Source: Pseudomonadota bacterium (lineage in GTDB: Bacteria > Desulfobacterota > Desulfobulbia > Desulfobulbales > SURF-16). From it: 7,517 nucleotides of DNA. The stretch is from positions 1 through 7,517 of the forward strand of contig JAUVQZ010000145.1 of assembly GCA_030597865.1 (NCBI GenBank). The letters run 5' to 3'. The stretch's first letter is position 1. Every line of letters starts with the position of its first letter. A program made the translations under genes and the position numbers. This document shows, one piece after another, positions 1-5,361 of this stretch. The notes beneath the pieces are model-generated. The model was not told the origin of the DNA and did not search any database. It was given only the letters and a program-made list of their open reading frames with translations.

Positions 1-922
1 GAGTGAGGCCCACCACATCCTTGACATGTTCAAAAAAGAGGTCAGTGATAACGGCAATGGACTGCAGGTGGTTATGCACCTCGCGCATGAAGAGCTCAAC
101 GCCGAGCATGGCCTTGGTGGTCTTGAAACCAAAAGCCTGGGCCATTTCTTCCTGGTGTTCAAAGAAGAGCTGGTCGTTTTTGCGGCCGCTGATGTAGTGG
201 AGGCGGTTGCGGATACGGATAAGGGCGTTAATGGCCCCTTCGAATTTATTCTTGTCCTCACTGGTCAGCAGGGCCGAGTTCTCCAGGTCGTTGATATCAT
301 GGAGGCCGAAGACAACCTGGGCCGACCACAGCATGGCCTGGGCATCACGAAATCCGCCGCGACTCTCCTTGATATGGGGCTCCAGGAGATAGGTGTGGTT
401 GCCGAAACGGTCGTGGCGGAGGTGGCAATGGCTGAGCATGTTCTCGAAAAAATCCTTGCGATGACCGGTGACAAAGAGGCGGTTGAATTTCTCCATGAGC
501 TCATCAAAGAGGACCTGGGAACCGGCAAGGAGCCGGCCATCAAGGAGGGAGACCTGGAAGAAGAAGTCGTTTCCGGCATCCTCAAGGCATGTCTCCACGG
601 TGCGCACCCCGTGTCCGACCTCAAGGCCGGCATCCCAGAGCGGATAAAAGACGGCCTCGGCCACCTGGTTTAAGCGATCCTGGGCGCTTGGGCGGTGGAG
701 GAGGAGAAGGTCAATGTCGGAAAAGGGAAAGAGTTCCTTGCGGCCGTAGCCCCCAAGGGCAACAAGGGCCATGTCGTGGGTGTCCACCTGGCACTGGGCA
801 AACGAACGACCCAGGTGGGAGTCGATGAGCTTGGTGTGTTCAGAAAGCAGGGCCTGGCCGCTGAGTCCTTTCTGCCACAATGCCTCAAGGGCATCCCGTT
901 TTGCGCGTAATTCCGAATTCAT
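1..922 (-). CDS. glnD: GlnD, PII uridylyltransferase / uridylyl-removing enzyme (N-terminal 307 residues, 3' part outside window)
   Basis: GlnD attaches UMP to the PII T-loop tyrosine when glutamine is low and removes it when glutamine is high, in the cytoplasm. My reading from the ATG at 920-922 gives 307 codons with no stop before the window edge. Residues 57-71 carry the nucleotidyltransferase motif GGYGRKELFPFSDID, with the two metal-binding aspartates D69 and D71. Residues 185-193 read KESRGGFRD, the second conserved block of the GlnD family. The HD (uridylyl-removing) and ACT (glutamine-sensing) domains expected in a protein of roughly 850-900 residues lie beyond position 1. No clear Shine-Dalgarno precedes the ATG, so the exact start is less certain than the identity; the next upstream frame codons show no better start. 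It lies 177 bp downstream of glnB, its substrate gene, with no convincing terminator between, so co-transcription with amtB-glnB is likely. Confidence 0.93.
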   Translation of the reverse strand, partial: MNSELRAKRDALEALWQKGLSGQALLSEHTKLIDSHLGRSFAQCQVDTHDMALVALGGYGRKELFPFSDIDLLLLHRPSAQDRLNQVAEAVFYPLWDAGLEVGHGVRTVETCLEDAGNDFFFQVSLLDGRLLAGSQVLFDELMEKFNRLFVTGHRKDFFENMLSHCHLRHDRFGNHTYLLEPHIKESRGGFRDAQAMLWSAQVVFGLHDINDLENSALLTSEDKNKFEGAINALIRIRNRLHYISGRKNDQLFFEHQEEMAQAFGFKTTKAMLGVELFMREVHNHLQSIAVITDLFFEHVKDVVGLT

Positions 923-1099
923 TGTCGTGCTGACTCGTTTCAGTCTAGTCTCTCGTTTTTAGGGTGGAGGGGCGTGCTCGGCGGCCTCGATAATCGTCTC
1001 AAGAATTGTTGCCAGTTACCTTATCTGCAGTTCTCGGCCCCTGGGTTTTTTTGTTAAGACTACCCTGGACAGGCCACTGTAAACCGATAACCGTAAACA
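923..1099. other. glnB-glnD intergenic spacer
   Basis: This 177-bp gap holds no supportable gene. On the minus strand I see no strong hairpin followed by a T-run, so read-through from glnB into glnD is plausible. The T-run near 1046-1053 is on the plus strand and becomes an A-run in the transcript, so it does not support termination. A short direct repeat GTAAAC occurs at 1079-1084 and 1093-1098, just after the glnB stop, with no known role. Confidence 0.4.
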
Positions 1100-1438
1100 T
1101 CAAATTGCCCCATTGCCGGTTTCACCGGTGCGGACGCGAATGACATCATCCACCGGTAGCACAAAAATCTTGCCGTCACCGATCTTGCCGGTGCGGGCGG
1201 CTGAAATAATGGTTTCAACCACCTCGTCAGCCTTCTCTGCGGGGACAATGATGCCGAGTTTAACCTTGGGGATAAAGTCAACCATGTACTCGGCGCCGCG
1301 GTAAATCTCCCTATGGCCTTTTTGGCGGCCATAGCCCTTTACGTCGGTCAATGTCATGCCGGTGATGCCGATTTGGTTGAGGGCATCTTTGACATCGTCG
1401 AGCTTAAAGGGCTTGATGATCGCTTCTATTTTTTTCAT
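1100..1438 (-). CDS. glnB: PII nitrogen regulatory protein (GlnB/GlnK family)
   Basis: PII is a cytoplasmic trimer that senses 2-oxoglutarate and ATP/ADP and signals nitrogen status to targets such as AmtB, glutamine synthetase adenylyltransferase and NtrB. The product is 112 residues, the standard length. It carries the T-loop block YRGAEYMVDF at residues 46-55, with the uridylylation tyrosine at Y51, and the C-terminal signature TGKIGDGKIFV at residues 83-93. Residue 54 is Asp, as in E. coli GlnB rather than GlnK, although the gene sits directly downstream of amtB as glnK usually does; the symbol is therefore a family call. A good ribosome binding site (GAGGAGA at 1444-1450, 5 nt spacing) supports the ATG. 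The 51-bp gap to amtB and the shared strand indicate one operon, and intact Y51 plus the adjacent glnD indicate control by uridylylation. Confidence 0.97.
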   Translation of the reverse strand: MKKIEAIIKPFKLDDVKDALNQIGITGMTLTDVKGYGRQKGHREIYRGAEYMVDFIPKVKLGIIVPAEKADEVVETIISAARTGKIGDGKIFVLPVDDVIRVRTGETGNGAI

Positions 1439-1443
1439 GGCCG

Positions 1444-1450
1444 TCTCCTC
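1444..1450 (-). promoter_or_regulatory. Ribosome binding site of glnB
   Basis: Reads GAGGAGA on the minus strand, 5 nt before the glnB ATG. It is a strong purine-rich match to the 16S 3' end and fixes the glnB start. Confidence 0.8.
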
Positions 1451-1489
1451 TGCCTTCTTTAATTCTGTAACGCCTGTATTCCTGCTCTT

Positions 1490-2713
1490 CTACATATTAT
1501 AGGCGTTTTCGCTATGGGCCGCCTGGTCGAGACCGACGGTTTCATCCTCAGGGCTGACCCGCATGCCACCGCAGATAATGTCAATAATTTTAAGAAGAAC
1601 AAAACTTACCACAAAGGCGTAGACCCCGACAACCACCACCCCGAAAACCTGGGTGGTTAGAAAGGATGCATTGCCGGCGAGAAGGCCATCGGCGCCACCA
1701 GGATTAATGGCCTTGGAGGCAAAGATGCCAAGGCAGATGGTGCCAATCACACCGCCGAGGCCATGGATGCCGACAACGTCAAGGCTGTCGTCAAAACCGA
1801 CCTTGTTCTTGTACGTTACTGCTGCAAAGCAGGCTGAACCGGCCAGGAGGCCGATGACAACAGCGGCATGGGGGCTGATGAAGCCGGCTGCCGGGGTAAC
1901 GGTGGCCAGGCCGGCAATGGCGCCTGAGGCCGCACCTAGGGTGGTTGGCTGCTTGTATAGGACCCACTCAAGGGCCACCCACATGGCCAAGCCTGCCATG
2001 CCTGCGACATGGGTGTTGACAAAGGCGGTGGCGGCAATGCCATCGGCGGCCAGGGCGCTGCCGCCGTTGAAGCCGAACCAGCCGAACCAGAGAAGGCCGG
2101 TGCCAAGCAGGGTCATGGGCAGGTTGTGGGGCATGAATTTATCACGGCCCAGGCCTTTTCTGGGGCCAAGAACAATGACCGCTGCTGCGGCTGCCGCACC
2201 GGAGGTGAGGTGGACCACAAGGCCACCGGCAAAATCAAGGACACCCCTGTCGGCCAGCCAGCCGCCACCCCATATCCAGTGGCATACAGGATTGTAAACC
2301 ACGATGGTCCAGAGCAGGCTGAAGAGGATAAAGGGGCCAAAGCGTACACGTTCGGCAAAGGCGCCGGTGATCAGGGCCGGGGTAATGACCGCGAACATGC
2401 ACTGGTAGATCATAAAGACGAGCTGGGGGATGGTGGTGGCATAGGTGGGGCTTGGTGCCGTGCCCACCCCGTTAAGGGCAAACATGGAGAGGTCGCCGAT
2501 CAGACCGTTGACGTCAGGGCCAAAGGACATGGTGTAACCGATATAGATCCATTCAAAGGTGATCACCGCAATCATAACAAAAGACTGGAGGATGGTGCCA
2601 AGGACATTTTTGCTGCGTACCATGCCGGCGTAGAAAAGGGCCAGGGCCGGGGTCATTAGGAGGACCATGGCAGCAGAAAGCATTATAAATGCGGTATCTC
2701 CACTATCTATCAT
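1490..2713 (-). CDS. amtB: Ammonium transporter AmtB (Amt/MEP/Rh family)
   Basis: AmtB is an inner-membrane trimeric channel that takes up ammonium and is blocked by unmodified PII. The 407-residue product is hydrophobic throughout and fits the usual 11 membrane helices. Its residues align almost without offset with mature E. coli AmtB: phenylalanine gate F107 and F215, cation-recruitment residues W148 and S219, structural D160, and the twin pore histidines at H168 and H317 (E. coli H168/H318). The family signature DFAGGLVVHLTSG covers residues 160-172. The N-terminus starts almost directly with the first membrane helix, so a cleaved signal peptide like that of E. coli AmtB appears absent. 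A ribosome binding site (GGAG, 8 nt spacing) supports the start. It is followed after 51 bp by a PII gene, the conserved amtB-glnK arrangement, and preceded by a likely sigma-54 promoter. Confidence 0.97.
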   Translation of the reverse strand: MIDSGDTAFIMLSAAMVLLMTPALALFYAGMVRSKNVLGTILQSFVMIAVITFEWIYIGYTMSFGPDVNGLIGDLSMFALNGVGTAPSPTYATTIPQLVFMIYQCMFAVITPALITGAFAERVRFGPFILFSLLWTIVVYNPVCHWIWGGGWLADRGVLDFAGGLVVHLTSGAAAAAAVIVLGPRKGLGRDKFMPHNLPMTLLGTGLLWFGWFGFNGGSALAADGIAATAFVNTHVAGMAGLAMWVALEWVLYKQPTTLGAASGAIAGLATVTPAAGFISPHAAVVIGLLAGSACFAAVTYKNKVGFDDSLDVVGIHGLGGVIGTICLGIFASKAINPGGADGLLAGNASFLTTQVFGVVVVGVYAFVVSFVLLKIIDIICGGMRVSPEDETVGLDQAAHSENAYNM

Positions 2714-2718
2714 TATAT

Positions 2719-2725
2719 TCTCTCC
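2719..2725 (-). promoter_or_regulatory. Ribosome binding site of amtB
   Basis: Reads GGAGAGA on the minus strand; GGAG ends 8 nt before the amtB ATG, a normal distance. Confidence 0.7.
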
Positions 2726-2801
2726 GGTGACGCTAAGGGCCCAAGGGCTCGGAAATGGAAGGGGGTGTCTATTGGCAGGCGCTCAGATATGTGCAGCTAT
2801 C

Positions 2802-2817
2802 TGCAGGAAGCATGCCT
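2802..2817 (-). promoter_or_regulatory. Candidate sigma-54 (RpoN) -24/-12 promoter of amtB-glnB(-glnD)
   Basis: The minus strand reads AGGCATGCTTCCTGCA. Compared with TGGCACG-N4-TTGCA, the invariant GG and GC dinucleotides are present at the correct spacing, and the mismatches are the first T, the sixth C and one T of the -12 element. Transcription would start near 2791, leaving a leader of about 78 nt before amtB. amtB-glnK operons are classically driven by RpoN with NtrC, so the location fits. I saw no comparably good sigma-70 alternative: TTGACC at 2825-2830 has no matching -10 at 17 bp. Only one site was judged by eye, so chance remains possible. Confidence 0.55.
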
Positions 2818-2895
2818 TGGGGAGGGGATTGGTCAATCTGTAGGGTTGCCGGGGCTCTTGGGGGGGGATGTTTGCCTGGCCGGCCGACCGCCCTT

Positions 2896-2911
2896 GGGAC
2901 AAAATTGTCAC
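2896..2911. promoter_or_regulatory. Promoter-proximal operator-like palindrome upstream of amtB
   Basis: GGGACAAAATTGTCAC contains the arms GACAA and TTGTC around a central AA. Twelve of its 16 positions match the palindrome at 2926-2941, exactly 30 bp away. Its centre lies near -113 relative to the start inferred from the -24/-12 element. It may bind an enhancer-binding regulator. The core does not match the enterobacterial NtrC consensus (TGCACY...RGTGCA), so the binding protein is not assigned. Confidence 0.45.
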
Positions 2912-2925
2912 AGGGGGCCTGCTTT

Positions 2926-2941
2926 GTTACATAATTGTAAC
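2926..2941. promoter_or_regulatory. Promoter-distal operator-like palindrome upstream of amtB
   Basis: GTTACATAATTGTAAC is a perfect inverted repeat with 6-bp arms GTTACA and TGTAAC around TAAT. It overlaps the stop codon of the upstream FliL-like gene and sits exactly 30 bp (about three helical turns) from the related site at 2896-2911. Its inferred position near -143 resembles the distal NtrC site of the E. coli glnA enhancer. The identity of any binding protein is unknown. Confidence 0.45.
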
Positions 2942-3865
2942 TTTTGGGACGAGGGGTGGGGCTGTTTGGGTGACCTGGTAGCTGGAAAAGAAGATGGTGT
3001 CAAAGGGGTTGCCCTGCCATTGTTTGTTGAGCCAGGCGTTGAGTTGGCTGATCATGTCGCCGCGGGCCAGGGCAAAGCGTTTGAGTTCATGGGCCGGTCT
3101 GTTGGCGTAAAATTGGTAAATAATATCTTTCACATAGGTCTGTTTGTCGGCGGGGAGGTCCTGGCCCTTCTCAAGGTAGGCAATAAGGGTAAGGTCAATG
3201 TTGATAATAAGTTCGGCCCTGTTTTTACTGGTGGCAACAATAATAAAGGTGGGGAGTTTCCATTTCTGCTGGATGGTTTCCAGCTCCACTGGCGAACCTG
3301 GTTCGGGGGCCAGGGCTGGGGTCTGTTTTGGTGGCGGTGTGGCGGTGCTGCTGTCTTGTCCTTGGGAGGGCGGGGCATAATCATGGGGTTCGCTGACCAT
3401 GGCCTGTTGGTCCAGGGGTACGGGTTCGTCATGCTCTGCTTGGAAGAACAGGGTGCTGATGATGATAAGGCTGAGCGCCACGGGAAGGGTGCCGATCAGC
3501 AGACGCTGATGCAGGGGGCGGCCCTGGAAGAGTTGGAGCAGGGAGGCTGCCAGAATCTGGAGGCGGCTGGGGAATTCAAGGACCCCTGGGGGTTCTACTG
3601 CGGCGTCTTGGCCCGTTGAAGGGCTTCTTGCGTCTTCTTCACCCTTGGGCGCCTTATTTTCCTCATCCTGATCGGCCATGAGGCCGGCAATGTCTTCGTC
3701 CTCGTCGGCTGTGTTCCCATCAGAGAGGAAAAAGTCAGAGGACTCATCATCGGGTGAGAACATGAAGTCTTCAGCCTGAAAGGCTGATTCCCAATCATCG
3801 CCGAGGTCGTCGTCAAGGGCGGCTAAGGGGTCATAGTCTGCGTCTTTCTCTGGGGGAGGGGTCAT
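2927..3865 (-). CDS. FliL-like single-pass membrane protein with acidic N-terminus (uncharacterised)
   Basis: I do not recognise this 312-residue protein by name. Residues 1-90 are strongly acidic (about 30 Asp/Glu against 4 Lys/Arg) and look disordered. One membrane helix spans about residues 121-141, followed by a Pro/Gln-rich linker at about 142-200. Residues 205-298 resemble the periplasmic FliL domain: a beta-rich block (residues 206-230), helices around VKDIIYQFYANRP, then LNAWLN and an IFFSSYQVT strand near the end. FliL sits beside the stator at the flagellar motor, and the neighbours (cheY, fliA, flhG, flhF) agree, so a basal-body or stator-associated role is a reasonable inference. 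FliL itself is normally about 150-180 residues with a short cytoplasmic tail, so the long acidic extension is unusual. No Shine-Dalgarno is visible before the ATG at 3863-3865; the upstream bases are pyrimidine-rich. A hairpin separates it from cheY. Confidence 0.75.
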   Translation of the reverse strand: MTPPPEKDADYDPLAALDDDLGDDWESAFQAEDFMFSPDDESSDFFLSDGNTADEDEDIAGLMADQDEENKAPKGEEDARSPSTGQDAAVEPPGVLEFPSRLQILAASLLQLFQGRPLHQRLLIGTLPVALSLIIISTLFFQAEHDEPVPLDQQAMVSEPHDYAPPSQGQDSSTATPPPKQTPALAPEPGSPVELETIQQKWKLPTFIIVATSKNRAELIINIDLTLIAYLEKGQDLPADKQTYVKDIIYQFYANRPAHELKRFALARGDMISQLNAWLNKQWQGNPFDTIFFSSYQVTQTAPPLVPKVTIM

Positions 3866-3884
3866 TTGGGGAGGCGGAAAATTG

Positions 3885-3919
3885 CCTTGATGACCGTAGC
3901 ATTAAAGCGGTCATCAAGG
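3885..3919 (-). terminator. Perfect 12-bp stem-loop after cheY (probable terminator)
   Basis: On the plus strand, arms CCTTGATGACCG (3885-3896) and CGGTCATCAAGG (3908-3919) pair perfectly around an 11-nt loop. In the transcript the stem follows the cheY stop after a C-run and is followed by CAATTTTCC. The T-run is short, so termination may be partial. The stem ends 19 nt before the next gene's ATG, so an effect on that gene's translation is also possible. Confidence 0.6.
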
Positions 3920-3927
3920 GGGGGGGG

Positions 3928-4308
3928 TTATCCGAAAATCTTGTCGATTTTTTCGCCAAGGGTCTCGGCGGTAAAAGGCTTAACAATGTATTGGCTTACC
4001 TTGGCCTTCACCGCCAGGATAATATTGTCCTGCTGGGCCTCAGCCGTGACCATGATAAAGGGGGTGTTGGCCATGTCAGCGTCGGCCCGCACATGTTTGA
4101 GCAGTTCCAGGCCGGTCATCTTCGGCATGTTCCAGTCGGAAATGATCATGTCTACCTTTTCATTTTTCAGGATGTCAACAGCGGTGGAACCGTCATCGGC
4201 CTCAATGATGTTTTTGTATCCCAACTGGGTGAGAATATTTTTTACAATGCGTCGCATTGTGGCAAAGTCGTCAACAACAAGGACTTTCATGGTGGTATCA
4301 GCCGGCAT
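3928..4308 (-). CDS. cheY: CheY, single-domain chemotaxis response regulator
   Basis: Phosphorylated CheY carries the signal from CheA to the flagellar switch (FliM/FliN) and changes motor rotation. The 126-residue product is one receiver domain with no output domain. The catalytic set is complete and offset by one from E. coli CheY: acidic pair D13/D14, phospho-acceptor D58 in SDWNMP, T88, Y107 and K110. W59 and the following N-M-P match true CheY rather than a generic receiver. The first ATG is favoured by GAGG at 4316-4319 (7 nt spacing); the alternative Met7 has no comparable site. It lies 193 bp after fliA, with its own candidate promoter, and is followed by a strong hairpin, so it may be expressed separately from its neighbours. 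Confidence 0.95.
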   Translation of the reverse strand: MPADTTMKVLVVDDFATMRRIVKNILTQLGYKNIIEADDGSTAVDILKNEKVDMIISDWNMPKMTGLELLKHVRADADMANTPFIMVTAEAQQDNIILAVKAKVSQYIVKPFTAETLGEKIDKIFG

Positions 4309-4315
4309 GTTTTTT

Positions 4316-4319
4316 CCTC
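4316..4319 (-). promoter_or_regulatory. Ribosome binding site deciding the cheY start
   Basis: GAGG on the minus strand, 7 nt before the first ATG, favours the 126-residue form over a start at the internal Met7. Confidence 0.6.
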
Positions 4320-4349
4320 AATACTTTTTTGAGCCATCTCGAAAAGATA

Positions 4350-4378
4350 ATTCTGCAAGTGGCCCTTTTATGTTTCAA
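4350..4378 (-). promoter_or_regulatory. Candidate sigma-70-type promoter of cheY
   Basis: On the minus strand TTGAAA (4373-4378, 5/6 to TTGACA) and CAGAAT (4350-4355, 4/6 to TATAAT) are 17 bp apart, about 40-70 bp before the cheY start. The -10 match is weak. I found no good sigma-28 or sigma-54 element in the same gap. Confidence 0.3.
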
Positions 4379-4444
4379 CCCGGGGGTATTGATGACAGAA
4401 TAATCGAATCTGCGAATATTCTCTGAATACTTTTGGCATTTTAA

Positions 4445-4499
4445 GCAGAAAAGCTGGCAAAAGAAAGTACTTATTTCTGCCTTGAGGGGCTTAGGCCCC
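4445..4499 (-). terminator. Two hairpins after fliA, terminator-like
   Basis: Two inverted repeats follow the fliA stop. GGGGC (4486-4490) pairs with GCCCC (4495-4499) around TTAG, just past the stop codon. GCAGAAA (4445-4451) pairs with TTTCTGC (4474-4480) around a 22-nt loop. Neither is followed by a long T-run in the transcript (the second is followed by TTAAAATG), so intrinsic termination is uncertain. The rest of the 193-bp fliA-cheY gap is AT-rich with no coding signal. Confidence 0.3.
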
Positions 4500-4501
4500 C
4501 C

Positions 4502-5344
4502 CTAGACGGACAGAACCTTTTTGATCTTGGTGCGTAAACGAAGCATGGCCTTGGAGTGCATCTGTGAAATCCGTGACTCGGTGTAGTTTAAAACCTGGCC
4601 AATCTCCTTCATGGTTAATTCGTTAAAATAATAGAGAGATACAGTCAAACGTTCTTTCTCGGGCAGGGTCTCAATGGATGTGGCCAGGAGGTCACGGATT
4701 TGTTTGAGGTTGATGGCGGCAAAGGGGTCATTGGCATCCATGGATATGGAGGCCAGACCGTTGCCGGTCTTGATCTGGTCCGGGCTCTTCTGGCGTAGGA
4801 GCTCAATGTCCATGAAGGTGATGGACTTGGTATCGTCAAGGAGCTTGTGATACTCCTCAAGGCTGATGGCCATTTCAGCGGCTGTTTCTTCGTCACTGGC
4901 CGGCCGGCCCAGTTTCTTCTCCAGTTTGGCATAGGCATGCTCAAGATCGGTGGCCTTTCTCCGTACAGAGCGGGGAACCCAGTCCAGGGAGCGCAATTCA
5001 TCAAGCATGGCGCCGCGGATACGGAACTCGGCATAGGTCTTAAACTGAACATTCTTGGCAAGATCAAACTTGTCAATGGCGTCAATGAGGCCGATGATGC
5101 CGCTGGAGACCAGGTCATCAAAGGCGACCTGGGAAGGCAGTCGGGATGCAAGGCGGCTGGCGATATACTTGATGAGCGGGGTGTAGGCCACGATTAATTC
5201 ACCGCGCTTTTTCGGGTCCGGTGCTGGGCCGGCCTGGAAATAGGCGTTGGTGTAATCCTTTAATTTGGTGGGCTGCGGTTTGCTCATCTGCGTCTCGGTG
5301 CGGGCTGTTTGGGTCCTGGCCCTGAGGTGGGGAGGTTTATACAT
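4502..5344 (-). CDS. fliA: FliA, flagellar sigma factor sigma-28
   Basis: FliA directs RNA polymerase to late flagellar and chemotaxis promoters and is normally held inactive by FlgM, which is not seen in this window. The 280-residue product has sigma region 2 at residues 76-129, including DDLVSSGIIGLIDAIDKFD and the FliA-typical RIRGAMLDELRSLDWVPR, and region 4 at about 227-271, with EKERLTVSLYYFNELTMKEI and the helix-turn-helix part SRISQMHSKA. E. coli FliA is about 240 residues, so the N-terminus here looks extended. ATG at 5344 and ATG at 5287 (residue 20) are both possible and neither has a clear Shine-Dalgarno; the longer form starts 17 bp after the flhG stop, which suggests translational coupling. 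It is co-transcribed with flhG and probably flhF. Confidence 0.96.
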   Translation of the reverse strand: MYKPPHLRARTQTARTETQMSKPQPTKLKDYTNAYFQAGPAPDPKKRGELIVAYTPLIKYIASRLASRLPSQVAFDDLVSSGIIGLIDAIDKFDLAKNVQFKTYAEFRIRGAMLDELRSLDWVPRSVRRKATDLEHAYAKLEKKLGRPASDEETAAEMAISLEEYHKLLDDTKSITFMDIELLRQKSPDQIKTGNGLASISMDANDPFAAINLKQIRDLLATSIETLPEKERLTVSLYYFNELTMKEIGQVLNYTESRISQMHSKAMLRLRTKIKKVLSV

Positions 5345-5361
5345 GTGATACCCAAAGTATA

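Noticed and set aside
26..673. Long plus-strand open frame (215 codons) antisense to glnD
   Set aside because: It is codon-for-codon opposite the real glnD frame, which carries clear nucleotidyltransferase motifs. The plus frame has no recognisable domain and arises from glnD codon use.
1036..1053. GC-rich stretch followed by seven T bases, like a terminator on the plus strand
   Set aside because: There is no proper stem before the T-run, and no plus-strand gene ends there; in the transcript it reads as A bases.
1060..1332. Minus-strand 90-codon frame overlapping glnB
   Set aside because: It is a shifted-frame shadow of the highly conserved PII gene.
2009..2659. Plus-strand open frame of 216 codons opposite amtB
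   Set aside because: It is antisense to a fully conserved AmtB with every pore residue present. The predicted peptide is Gly/Asp-rich with no family pattern.
2739..2748. GCCC AA GGGC palindrome in the amtB leader
   Set aside because: A two-base loop cannot form a stable hairpin, and the match is too short to call an operator or riboswitch.
2765..3619. Plus-strand open frame of 284 codons opposite the FliL-like gene and into the amtB control region
   Set aside because: The minus-strand frame has an ordered layout (acidic domain, membrane helix, linker, FliL-like domain) and fits the gene direction. The plus frame shows no domain and crosses the regulatory region.
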